Notes under the pieces: generated by a model
The model's database searches: none
What the model was told of the DNA's origin: nothing
What the model saw: the letters and a program-made list of their open reading frames with translations, nothing else
Source: Serinus canaria
Lineage: Eukaryota > Chordata > Aves > Passeriformes > Fringillidae
DNA length: 64,000 nt
Assembly (NCBI RefSeq): GCF_022539315.1
Contig: NC_066323.1
Location: 4,751,719 to 4,815,718, forward strand
Direction of reading: 5' to 3'
Translations under genes and position numbers: made by a program
Part shown: in pieces, positions 37,801 through 49,905 of the stretch
How positions within the stretch are numbered: the stretch's first letter is position 1
Layout: each line of letters starts with the position of its first letter

Positions 37801-40800
37801 CACTGTAATCCAAAGACTGCCCTGTTAAAAGCCTTTCGTAAATCATTTGGTCAGTTTTTCTCAACAAAACACTCTTTAAGTAATGCTGTATATCAGCCTT
37901 TTTTTGAGGTTTTCATTTTTTCATCTTGACAGCTTCTCTTAAAAATAATACGGGGTTTGTCCTATTATCTTTTCTCAAACTGTGAGGAGAGGAGAAGAAA
38001 GCTTCAACTCCCTCCCCACCACAGCAATTGGAGTATGCAAATCAAAGACACATCACTCTGCAGCTTTCCTTTCAAGTTTTCCTTTCCATCCCACTGCCCA
38101 GTGTTAGGAGAACAGGTGTGTCATGAAACCTGGATTGCTACATCAAAATTGAATGCTGGAAATCACACTGTCTTTTTTTTTCTAAGGTGCACAGTCTCTG
38201 TCTAATTCCTCCCCAAATGCAGCTGGGGTTTAGCTCTAATCTGACTGACCTGAAGAATTGTCTCTGCTATGATCCACCACATCATTCGTGTTTGGCCTTT
38301 GCAGGCCAAGAAAAAGTCAATGATGATTTTATAGATGAAACAAGCACTTCACTACTCAATCAGATAAATTCATTTTTCCTATTGGAACTGTGAGTAAAAG
38401 CTGCTTGGTTTGTGGATGTTATTTCTTTATAGGTGTAGCAGCCTCTTCTTTTTCCTAGCTATCCGTGCTTTCCTGAGATGCTGTGGGGTTTAATGATTGA
38501 CTAATTGACTGTTAGAGAGGAATTAAGGGATTTATCAGGAGTAAAACTGCATTTGTAACGCAGCCTGTGCTGCTGCAGGGCTGGGTGTGCATTTCAGGCT
38601 GCACATCCACGTGCTGCTGGCACGAGGGGCTGCACAAATGCAGTCACTGAGCTCTTCCTCACCACCCTAAAGACAATGTCAGTGCAAGAAATGTGCCAGG
38701 CAGCATTCAGCAGGGCTGTGTCTGCAGCTGCTGTAGACTAGCACAGTGCTCTTACCTTCAGTGAGCACTGTCAGTCAGTACAGCTGGTGATCCAGCCCCA
38801 GTATTCTCGTGGATGAACCTGACAAATCCTGTATAATTACACTGAACTTCACCTTCCTTCTTTTTCCTTGTTTCATCTCTATGGCAGGCAGATTACTGTG
38901 TGCTGTGTAGTTCTAGTCTTACATCTGTTGGAGTCTGCTGTGCTGTGTTCTGTGATCCCAAGGGCAGGCTTGAGAGTTCAGCTCTACCAGAGACAGCCAA
39001 ATTCCTGAACCCCACAGCAGTCAGGAATCAACCTCATCATATTTCTGCACGTGCAGTGATGTCGAGATTTTCTTTAAGTTTTATTTGAGGACCTCGTGGT
39101 TGTACACTTGTTTACAGCCAACTTTGTGTCCTAAACCATTTCTCTTCCCTTTTGTAGGGAATTGGGAGGAATGTGTCTTGGAGACACAAAACTTGTGAGC
39201 ATCCTTCCTCTGTGTGAGAGCTTACCAAAGATGATGTCTTGAAGAGGGGAAAGCCCTCCCTGTTGGAACAAAGTGCTGGAAGTATTTGGTTGGCTTGTGG
39301 GAGCAGAAACTGTCTCTGCCAGAGGACAAGAGGGAGGTGGTTTTGGTGCTGGTGGGGATTGGCAGCTAAAGGGAGACATGGGTGAGGGGAACCACATGAG
39401 GAGACACACCAGGGAGGCAGGGCCTTTCTCCCAAGCTTGATTTCAGCCTCTTGTGCCTGGACAAAGTCAGGACTATTGGTCCATGGGGAGTTTTCTTTCT
39501 GTTGGCCCCAAATGCCTGGCTGGGACTGTGCCCATCCTGCTCTGTACTTGGGGATGTTTTTCCCCTGGTCCCTGAAGGAGGGAGTGCCCTTCCCTCCCTG
39601 CCCTGGCCTCTCCTTTTAAAGAAGTGACATACAAAATCTGGATTATAGAGAGAAAAGCTGGAGGACAAAGGGGCCAGGATTGGCTGGCAGATGTATCTAC
39701 AAGAGGAGCTGCATGGAACACTGCTTACCCAGGCACATTTGGCAGAGTCCTGAATGAGTCTGGTAATCTGATAAATCACAAGGAATCTCTTTTAATATAA
39801 TCATCATCCCTGAAGAAAACAGACAGAAAAGCTTCTACCAGACCTGGGTGGAGGAAGGAAGAGGACCAAATCCTCTCACACTGAAGGAGGATGCTTGAAT
39901 TGTCTTTGTGCAGTTGGATTTTTGTTTTTTGTTTTTTTTTTTTTTGCACAACCCAGCAGAAATGAATGCAGTTATGACATCTATGGGCAAGGACTGTCAG
40001 TGCACAGAAAAAACCATCTCATGATGTTTTCATATTTAAACAGACAGGAAGGGAGGAAGTGTGGGCTCCCAAAAAAGGTTTCACACGACGCCTTTTCTCT
40101 GTCAGTAAAGTGAAATATAACTGCCATGCTAAAAGGTTTTGCAGCAGCAATTTGCTTTGAATTGCAAGCATAAGATAAATGTGCCATACAGGTCTCGATT
40201 CCTGAGCTGTGAAGGTGGTAAAAAGGAGAATGTTCTCTGGTCCAGAACAAAAAGATATTTAGAAATATCTTGTTTCAAAGCTCCCAAAACATCTTAGCAC
40301 AAGTGGAGATTCCCTGCATTTCCTCTTTTGTTCTCATAATGTGTTGCCCTCTTGTTTTCCAGCTGTGCCACCAAACTTCCCAATGCCATTAGCACTGCTG
40401 TCATGTTCAGTGTTGTCAGACTTTTCTTTCTACAAGGAACTGTATCTCTTCCAGGTTTTTTTTTCTTCCCCCAAAATGTGCATTTTCTTAATAGGATCCC
40501 ACCACAAATTGTACAGATAAAAGTTTTTGCAGAGCAGCATCATCAAAGTCAAGGACAATGTAGTCTTTTACTACACAGGGGAAAATCTCAGCCCATAAAA
40601 TAAGAACCAAGTCAGTGATATGTCAACCTGGAAATAACACAAGTCAGGGTTGAGAATCATAATCCAGAGCATCCAATGGTGCTCATTTAAAAAGTAATAA
40701 AAAATTGAAGTGCATAGAAATATTTGAAATGCTGCATGAGAAGGAATTATTTTTTTAAGAATACTTCTAGTTTATATTATCCAGAGTATCTCAGTGGAAT

Positions 40801-43800
40801 AGCTCTATATTAATAATATCTCATCTATTATGTATATTGCAATATGCCTAATACAATTGCTGAAGTAATTTGGTGCTGCTAATTCTTCTCTTTCTTTTTA
40901 TTCCCTTTTCTGAAGGGCTAAAAAGATTAGGAGAGTCATTTAGAGCAAAGTATACACTGCACTACAGACTTCCCACAGATTAGGAATATCAGTCACTACA
41001 TTTCCTGGTTTTTATTTCAGCCCAAAAATCTCTATTTTTCTAGAGCTCTTCTTCTATTCTGCCTCCATTTTAATGCCCACTGACTGCACTGTATCATCAC
41101 ATCATTGCATTATTTATTTTTTATTATTTAATATTTCACTAGAATTCTATTCTCAAGTTACTTTAATACAGTCCTATTTTAAAGGTGCAAAATAGGGAAG
41201 CTAGGGAATGCAGAAGTAGCTGAATATTGAATTTTCAGTCAGAAATTTTGAATAATCTGGGTTATAGGGTCCTGGCTGATCTAGTCTATAATACACTGAC
41301 CAAGATGTCTTTTGAGATGTCTTTTCTTCTGAAAGATAGTGCACAACTCTTGATCACTATTAATTATTTTAGACCATTTGTAAGTGTTTTAAAAGTCACT
41401 GGGAAAAATGCAGTGGATTTAGAAGTAAATCTGTGAACCTTCAGCTGTTTTAGGCTTCCCCCCCACTGTGCCTCCATAAGAGATTCCCTCTGTTAACTCA
41501 TCACTAAAGCAATCGAGTGCTACTTAACAGAGGTGCTATTTTCTACTTCTTGTGCCTCCCTATGAATTGTGCAGGAGGCATTAGAGAGCCCTGCCTTCCA
41601 CTGAGCACATGGAAAGGCAGAGCAGAGAAAAGCTTTGCAGATTTATTGCATTCTCTGTGCATAGCCTTTCTAGGGGGGAGGGAGGGAATTGCCATGCTGT
41701 GGAGCAGAGTCTGCAAGGACACAGGGAAATCTTTGCTAACCCCCAAAGATCTTAAATAGCTCCTTAAAACACTCCTCATTACCATGAGCATATTTCCCAG
41801 GCATTACCTCGAGGTAATACTGAAGAAATGTTATAAAATCAGCTTCCTCTTCCTCCCCTCAACCCTTCCACCCACAATGTCCAGATCAAGGGAAGGAGGA
41901 CAGGGAATGAGGTCCAGGGTAGGAGGCAGGTCCCAAACATCCTTCCAGGTGGCACTTCCCAGTGCACCTCTCCTACACCTGCTGTGGGCTTCCCATGGCA
42001 GGAGAGCAATCCCGTGGGGAAGAGGTGTCACTTTCCAGCCCATGGTGAGCAGCCTCTTTCTCCTGCTGGCCAGCTGATTCCCAGAGGAGTCCTGTGTGTG
42101 TGCCATGGGCATTGGATGCAGTGGGAAAAGCACCTTTCCAATAGAAAGTCTCTGTTTGATTTTCCCAGGTGCAGACAGCAAGGCTCTCAATGCAGATTTA
42201 TTTAATCCTGCTTAGAGGGTGAAAAAGTGAGATAAACAAACAAAAAAAACCCCCACCTATAAGGGGATATAAAATCTCATTGAAAAATTTCTAATGTTTT
42301 GAAGGATCTCCATCTTCAATTGTCCCAGAGTTCAGCATGGCTCTCTCCAGTTCCCAATAAAATTGAGTGTTAATGATTGCTGAGCTGTGCATGTGAGGCA
42401 CCAAGGGTTGCTTTGCCATGTGCTGTCCTGTGGCTCTCTGGGTGTCTCTGTGCCTGGCCTCTGAAGAGGAGCTGGGGACTGTTCTGCTGAAATGCTGGGC
42501 TCTGCTTCAAGCCTGTTTTCATTTGGGGCAAAAATTTCAACCACTGACATTATTAGGCTGAGCAACATAAGGCCTAAGCACTAATCTGAGGTTTCTTAGT
42601 CAGTTCTTGACTTCTCAGACCTTCACTGTTTTGCCATCTGCTATAATTGAAAATTGCCTTCTGCAACCAAAGGGAAAATCTAATTTCTCAGCAAGCCATA
42701 TGGGGTTATTAAGATCATTAAACCCTGGTATGCCACAATGCCTGGGCCAAAAGGACCACAGGGCACGTAAATATCATGTGATTCATTTTATAGCTTCAGA
42801 CTGCAAGTTAGGAATTATTTTGATGGCTGTCTTATGATGAAAAGTGCTGGTCAGGTAGGCTGCAGCAAATGCTGCTTGGTGAGGTCAATCCATGGCAGGT
42901 TTGCTCAGAGCTGTGATGGATGAGAAGTGGTTTTAATAGTTTTTGATCACAAAGGGTAAATCTTTTGCATCAGCCTGACAAATGATCAGCCAGTGTCCTC
43001 AGTTGTATCAGTGATGCTAAAGGCAGCCTTGAATATTAAGAAATCAGAGAAGACAATTTCCACTTTTTGGGAGGACCCAGACTTGGCCTCCCACCCAGGA
43101 CCTAAAACTGATGATATAGTTTGGACTCCCTTTCTTAAGAATAGGAAAGGTATTCCCCTACAGATGCCTGTTTATGGACACTTTTAAACTGAGTTCCTTA
43201 ATTTTTTGTTCTGTTTTCTGTTTCTGTAGATGTGATATTTCATAAGATTTCTCTCTAGCAAAACCCACTACTGTGTATTTGATACAACTGTTGGGGAGAA
43301 TATTAAAGCTGATTTTTTTGTTAATAGGGCTTCCGAAATGAATGCAGGAGCTGGGAAATTTACATGAAATTAAAGAAAGAATAGCTCAGTGAATGCAAAT
43401 AAATGCAGGAACAAATATTTTAATTTGGATTCATGATTAACGCCAAAGGATTACCAGCAAACCATTACAATGTGGTGATGACATAAAAACTCAATGGGAA
43501 TAAAAATTCTATATGCACTAGTTAACTGATGGCAGGAAGCTATTTTTAGCAGGACAGCTCAGAGTAATTTAATCTTTTCTTTTTAAAAAAAACCATAGCA
43601 ATTGATTGTATTCCAGGTTTTGTGTATGCTAATTATGTCTCAGAATATTTTTCCTGGTATAGTATTGTATCAGTTCCTTCATTATAAAATGTGCCCACTA
43701 TGATCAATAGATTTCTTCCCATTCTTCAAGTTTTTAAATGAATTTTATTGAAAATAGGCATTACTGATTGCCACTTTTCCTTGTGCTGTGCAACCAAAGG

Positions 43801-45233
43801 AGTTAAGAACAAATTGGTATGATTGTATCTAAGAATTACAGATAAGGAAAAGAGTGAAAAATGCTTCCTTCCTTCAGTTTTCCAGTGATCTCCATCTGAC
43901 TGCATTTATTTTCTCACTGTGTCAGGGGTTTCTGTTTCAAGACAATAGAAACCAAAGCAGGTCTGGATAGGCTGTAGTTTCTGTAGCACTGGGGTCATCT
44001 CATCTTACCATTTTGAGATCAAGATAAATTAAATGAGGTAAAAAAAGCTATTTCCTGTTCTATTTTTTCCTGTCCAAATGGCTTTTGCATTTTAGTGTTC
44101 TTGGAAGTCACAATTAGAATTAGAAAACAATACTTATAATTTTCTCCAAGACTGGGAGTCCACTCAAGCTTTCTATGTTTTTTTTTTCCCTTTTCTTTAA
44201 GAAACCACATAAAAGCATGGTTGGTTTTTAATTTGCACAAGGTGTGCATTTCTGCTAGAAGTTTTTGTTGCTTTCTAACTACTCCTGGGCATTGAGGCTG
44301 CCAGCCCAGAATGGTACTTGGGAGTAGTCTGAAGGATGCACCCCACAAGATGTGCAGGTAGGAATGGCTTTCCAAGGCAGAAAGTGAGTGGGATGGGAGC
44401 TGAGGACCTTGGCATTGAGTCAGGATGCTCAGACACGCCAGGTAAATGAATCTGCTGCCCCCGTGGTGTTTCCACCCCACACATTATCCCTCCCCTCTGC
44501 CAGGAGCCTCCTGTGCCTCCTCCTCTGCTGTGGCTGCACTCATTTGAGATGACTGTGTGAAGGAACCCTCACCCTGCACTAATTGCAGTGTCCATCTTAA
44601 TTCATCTCAAACCTGGGAAAGAAGGAGCAGAGGCCTCAGTAATGAAGTGTTTGCTGGCACGACGTGCACACAGAAATGATTGTTGTGCCTGATTGCTAAT
44701 TAAAGGCAGCAAAATCCCAACTCATCTGAAACTAATGGGATTTTTATCTCCACCATGTGCAAGTTTTGTTTCTGGCTTGTTTATGCACTGCTGGTAGTGC
44801 TGGTCTTTGATGTGGCTCACAAGTGAGCCCATGAGGGATTATGCAATGGAAATAATTTGAAGCCATCCCTGACCTAATCTGGCTTGAAGGAGATGAAGTG
44901 CTCATAATTTTGTTACTGTCATATGAGGCTGGGCATGTTTGTATATGTCTAACTTCAGTCTTAAGTGTGCCATGAACTCTGGATGTGACTTCCCTGCAAT
45001 GTCCTTCCCCTCTGCATTGTCAGAGCAGTAATGTATCCATGGCTGTTGTGGCTGAATGTCTCAAATTCTGAGAATCAGTCCAATCTAAGCACCAGTGCCA
45101 TGGGAAAGTTGTGTTTTATTGATTCCTCTTTTCTCATTATTAGACTGATTCCTCCTGCACAAGATTTATTCATAGGCTTTGCTTAATTTTTGCTTTCAGC
45201 CTAACAGGGTATCAAATCAATCTTTATTTTCAC
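34811..45233. other. long noncoding stretch
   Basis: No supported gene and no recognised LINE or LTR in 10.4 kb. Simple sequence: a GT-rich tract at 36163-36180, A runs at 37190-37220, and T runs near 36595-36620, 36828 and 39925-39945. A perfect 16-bp palindrome lies at 41803-41818. 43300-43720 is AT-rich with CAATTGATT-type sites and could be regulatory. Isolated plus-strand exon-like windows (38305-38389 and about 43004-43153) are discussed among the rejected items. Confidence 0.5.
41803..41818. repeat. perfect 16-bp palindrome
   Basis: ATTACCTCGAGGTAAT is self-complementary over 16 bases, centred on an XhoI-type CTCGAG. Such palindromes occur by chance at this length. No function inferred. 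Confidence 0.9.
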
Positions 45234-45381
45234 CTGTGTGAGTGATTCCATAGCAATACCAGGCTTCCCCAGTTTCCAAGGAGCAGATTAGAAGCTCTGC
45301 CTCAATATCAGGGGCAATAGTGGGAACATCATCTGGAGATGTCTTCAAGGGATCATCTACAGCAATGCCTTTAGAGCAAGG
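45234..45381 (-). CDS. candidate internal exon, unidentified
   Basis: 148 nt between the acceptor ggctttgtttcttgtacag and the donor CACACAG|GTGAAA. In phase 0 it reads PCSKGIAVDDPLKTSPDDV, then APDIEAELLICSLETGEAWY and CYGITHT, and leaves in phase 1. The acidic, Pro-containing first half followed by a hydrophobic strand-like second half looks protein-like, but I recognise no family. The window at 46565-46745 leaves in phase 0, so the two join in frame across a 1.2-kb intron (45382-46564), which holds only A-rich low complexity near 45600-45630. Confidence 0.37.
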
Positions 45382-46564
45382 CTGTACAAGAAACAAAGCC
45401 ACTATAAATTAATATTATAAGACTCCATTTCTTAGCTAGAAGCACTTTTTGTAACTGATAAATGGAGAAAACTGAAGTAAAATATACCCTGGCTTTTACT
45501 AAATGTAACTACAGAAATCAGTGCAAATATATTGGAAAAAAGCACAAAATATGGTGTGATCTTCCCAGGAGAGACAGACAAGAAAGCAGAGAATACACTA
45601 AAACCAAAAAAAAAACCAAAAAAAAAAACTGTTGGGGAAAGCTATACTTTATTTCTTATTTTCAAAAATTCAGGCTCAACTTCAGGCTCCCCAAATCTGT
45701 CTGTCTTCAGGTCAAGGTTGAAGGGGGAGTCAGAGCTGTTTCCTTACTTCAGTAAAGCACTGGTGAACCCTGCCTTAGTCCCACAGGTGGGAAAGCAGGG
45801 AATGGAACAAGGCAAGAAAAGCAGAAAATCTCCTCCTCATTTAATGGGAGAACTTGTCCTTCCAGCAAACTGCTGCAGAAATAAAAAGGCTGAGATCAAA
45901 CATCTTTCCTCCTTCTTGAGCTGTACAGAATTTAACAGAAAGAAACATCATATTTTCTGTTGAAAAAAAATACTCTTTTCCTGATAGATAAATCACCTGC
46001 TGCTCACCACAGCTGGTGACTTTCTCATTAAATAATGTTCCATTTAATAGTGTGCATCATTAGACTTAGATAATCCAGAACTTCTTAAAATTTCAGGGAG
46101 CTCTCAGCCCTGGCAGAGTGGGCAGGGCCACTTTCAGTCCTCAAATCTGTTTTTATCGATCTGCAGGCGACCTGATTTCGTATTGCCAGAAAGTAGTAAA
46201 AATTAACTTTTAGTTCTTGAGAAAATTCAGCTCTAAGAAAATAGATTAAGTCTAAGAGGCCTGTCTTTAAGGACAATAACCATATAGTGCTGCTAATGGA
46301 AATGCAATTGAAGGCCCTTTGCTTGGATAAGCATCCCTAACAGGATTGTTTAGTGGGCAATGATTTCGTCTGACTAACTGACTTCACTGTGAATCAGCTT
46401 TAAAAGCAGATTTCTAATGAAAATTAACAAAGTAATATTTATCTGGGCTGTGTGCTTAAACTCCTGGATCCTGCTGAGGACCTGGAGCCAGAGGTGGATG
46501 AAGGCAGCCTCTCCTTTAGAATTACTGCCAAGGGGTTTTCTCTTGGGTCTGCTTTGCTCCTCAC

Positions 46565-46745
46565 CACAGCTTTGAAGTGTTTAAAGTGGTAGGAGGAGCA
46601 TCTGGCCTGTTTGTCCAGCTCCTCATCCCTAACAAATTTATTTATTATAATTACTTTCTTTGCCTCTGTAGTTACAATCCAGGGGGTGATCTTTAGGAGG
46701 TGCAATGTCAACTCAGCAGGCTGAGATCTCTTTAGATGATTAAAC
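46565..46745 (-). CDS. candidate internal exon, unidentified
   Basis: 181 nt between an excellent acceptor (agcttcttttcctgacag) and the donor GCTGTG|GTGAGG. It enters in phase 2 (the first base completes a codon), runs 60 open codons and leaves in phase 0. It contains LTLHLLKITPWIVTTEAKKV, then IIINKFVRDEELDKQARC, and ends SSYHFKHFKAV. The frame stays open to a TAA at 46439, so a later or absent donor is possible. It joins in frame to 45234-45381. No recognised domain. Confidence 0.33.
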
Positions 46746-49697
46746 CTGTCAGGAAAAGAAGCTCTTCAATATGTGCATTTTCCTCCTTGTGTGTGGTCCT
46801 TATAAACTGAGAAGGGTGGGAGATTCTTATCCACACGTGGCACCTACAGAGCTAACCCTATATTTAAGATTTTTGTCCATTGGTCAGCTCAATCCTTCAC
46901 AGGCAACAAGGGTCATTCAAGGAAGGGTCCCCCCAGCTCAGGTGTGATAAATGTTTTTGATTTCCCATCCCTTATCTGCTGAGTGAAGTTACACAGTGTA
47001 TATAATAACACCCATATTTTTAAGGTTTTCTATCATCTTGTTATCAGTAGAAGTTATAAATCAGAATATTCATCACTTTTAACTCTGCTCATGGTACCAT
47101 ATATATCTGCTGAATTGTCTCTGTGGATAAGGCAGGCTATATGTAGCTAAAATACCCAGAGAATTATGTTCACATCAGTGAACATAAAAGTATCATCAAG
47201 TTTTTCTGTAATAACACTTTTCAGCTGAATTGGCCATGCTGTGACCTCTGTTAAATTTATGGGAATGAGAGATTTGAGGCTTCTCCCTGGACTTTCAAGT
47301 TCTTGAATGATTGTGAGGAGAAAAGAATCATTTAGGGATCCCTTCAGTGTAAAGTGCTGCAATTCAGAGTTTCCTCGAGCCTTGGTGCTGATATGAAGAG
47401 TTATGTTTAGACCTGGGTAACCCTTCAGTTATCTCTGACAAAAACCAAGACATGAGTCTCTCTGAACCATATCTGGACAGATAAAGATTCAGAAAATATG
47501 TATAAATACAGTCAAGATTGGGTTCTGTCAAGCCTTCTCTGAGACATCTCAGAGTTAGAGTTCAGAGCAACTAATAATAGCTCAATCTTTAATCTCCCAA
47601 AATCACAGTAGTACTTTTACAGGGATGCACCTGTGATTGTGACCATCTCATCTCTGTACTTTTCATATCCCAATCCCTCTCCTGATTTCTGTGTAGCATT
47701 TCCACAGCAATCCAATGCATTTCAGAGATATCACTCCACGCTTGTTCCAGGCAAACAACAGCAAGATGCACCAAAAGTAAAATTCAACTTAGTTTTGTAG
47801 AAATGGCTCTTTCTGTAGTAAGCAGAAAAGTCATGGACATACAAAGTAGCCCTGGTGCCTGGTACAAGTGAGATGCACAATTCCATCTGCTCCCTGCTGT
47901 TTTGGGTAGCAATACAGACAGCTCTGGAAAAGGCTTCTGTGGGGTGAGCCACCTCTGCACAGCACCATTTCCCAGGGCCTGATGGAGGTGATGCTTTGTG
48001 TGTGTGTGTGTCTCACCACCCAACCCTGCATTTTCCTGGCCCTTCTGATAGAAGGACTCAGCAATGCAGCAGGGGAAGGAGAGTTCTTGCCTGGCATTGT
48101 CCAGTCTGACCCTGAATATTGAGTCTGGCTGAGTGTTTTTGGTGGGAGAGGCAAAGACTGTGCCAGAAGGCACCTGAGGAAGCTCATCTGGGGAAGTTCC
48201 CAGGGGAGGAAATAGGAAGGAGAGAGCAAGCTGGGTTTGGCAGCATGGGGGGTGTGGAGAGGAGCTGTGGAAGGACTCAAATCTGAGTTTCAAAGGGGAA
48301 GATAAAAAGGGAAATCTCCTAAGGATCCAAAGGAGCTTCTGTAGCTACAGATTGTTGCCCTGGGAAACCTCACTGGACTGAGAGCAAGGGAGGAAGAAAG
48401 GCTGTGCCATGCACAGACATAATGAGCAGGGATGAGATTTGTCTGCAATTTCCATGTTTCACCTGGCAGGACCAACCTTTCTTTATCCTGCTGTAGTCTG
48501 CTGTCCAACAGCACTAACTTCAAAGTTTAAAAGGGCTCTTGGTGTTTTGGAGTGCTTTGAGCAAAAGGTAAAACCATCTCCATCACACTTCTCTGAATAC
48601 CTTAAGGTCTTGTCACAATTTAGGTGTGGGCATGAAGATTTTTGTGCCATTGAGGGTTGCTTTTCTCAGAGTTATGTTACAAAATTTATTTTAATTCCAA
48701 ACTGGGAAATTTGCAGGTATGTCTTGCTTAGGACTTTTGGTCTGCAGAAATCTTGCCAAAGTCTTAAAGCTTATGGAAGCAAACAATTTAAACATTTGAA
48801 GCTTTACAGCCAATCTGGGGTTAATAACTTGAATTCTAACATTTTATATTCTTTTTTTTTTACCATATCTAGCAAACCTAGCTGCATTTTTTACTTCCAG
48901 ACTTAGTCTACTTGAGAGTAGTCCATGCAGTATGAAGGAATATCTTTTCCAGAAATAATTTAATTTTAAAAAGGGGGTTTTGATACAGCTGGAGGTCACT
49001 GTGTAAGTTCTGTGTACACACATCCTTTAGAAGATTGCTGCAGACCATTTAGAAGAGCATTCAGAGAGTTTCCCAGTGTATAAATGAAATGTAAAGAATG
49101 AAAGCACTACCAGGAATTTTTGCATTAGTGGTGAATGACTCTCATTGTAGTTAACTTTCACTGATAAAGGAGGTTTCTCTTGCAGTCTTAGGACCCTAAA
49201 AATACACTGCTGAAACCACAGTTGTGTAAACACCTGTGATAAAGTACTTTAAGGTCACAGAATGAGTCTGTAACCTTGTGACCTCAGCATAGATGTGTTG
49301 TGGTAATATGGCTTGAATTTTGGCAGCAGCAGGCAAGGAAATTCATGAGTAAGGATCTCACAGTCATTAGTTAATAAGAAAGAGAGGCAAAGATCTCTCA
49401 AAGCCACCATGGCTGTGGTGAAAGCCCAGTGGAAATGCTGATCATTAAGGTAGCTCCTAGCTCATTTCCCCTAGTGTGTGATTTGCAAGACTAAAATTAG
49501 AGCTCTGGTGATGTGTACATTGACACATTGGAGGTTTTTTCACTGAAACCAAGGTGAAAGACTCAGAGGTCAGAAACTGGCTGTGGTAAGAGTTTACTGA
49601 TCAGTGCTGTGGGTTTGGTGTATGCCCAGCAGTACAGGCTGCCCTAAAGAAGAGGTGCCAGTGGATATCCATCTCTTGGCTATCCATCTCTCTGTGG
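46746..49697. other. mostly noncoding, with weak exon-like stretches
   Basis: A (TG)n run lies at 47997-48011. On the minus strand 47390-47150 is open (contains FTLKGSLNDSFLLTIIQELE) after a fair acceptor, but I find no donor whose phase fits the next window. 48293-47784 is open in two minus frames at once, which argues against coding. A 155-codon plus ORF (48439-48906) has no support. Confidence 0.45.
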
Positions 49698-49905
49698 CTA
49701 CAGACACATTTTGATAGCAAAATCATCTCGGGAAAACAAGCAAATTTGTTCAAATGGTGTGTGGCAATGGGATTCTTTGGCAACTTCCACAAGATCACTC
49801 AGGCTTTCCCCTGCCAGGCTGAAAGGCTCAAGAGCCAGTTTGAATCCAACAAAATCCTGCCAGCCTTGCTGGAGCTGACTGCTTTCCTTTTCCTTCAGTA
49901 TTTTT
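49698..49905 (-). CDS. exon-like open window without a good donor (weak)
   Basis: After an acceptor (aacattcctttgctaacag) the minus strand stays open for 68 codons to a TAG. It reads KILKEKESSQLQQGWQDFV, then GFKLALEPFSLAGESLSDLV. It enters in phase 2, matching the phase-2 exit of 55443-55599. There is no convincing donor before the stop. It is either a terminal exon or no exon. The opposite strand is also open here. Confidence 0.16.

Noticed and set aside
38305..38389. Plus-strand exon-like window (acceptor tttggcctttgcag, donor CT|GTGAGT)
   Set aside because: Well bounded but isolated: 85 nt, no phase-compatible plus-strand neighbour. It shows the chance background.
43004..43153. Plus-strand open window ending at AGGAAAG|GTATTC
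   Set aside because: Mediocre acceptor, no partner exon, no recognised domain.
47150..47390. Open minus-strand stretch resembling an exon
   Set aside because: The donor choices do not give a phase that fits the better-supported window at 46565-46745.
47784..48293. 169- and 149-codon minus-strand ORFs
   Set aside because: Two frames are open at once, the sequence is Pro/Ser/His-rich, and splice sites do not give one consistent exon.
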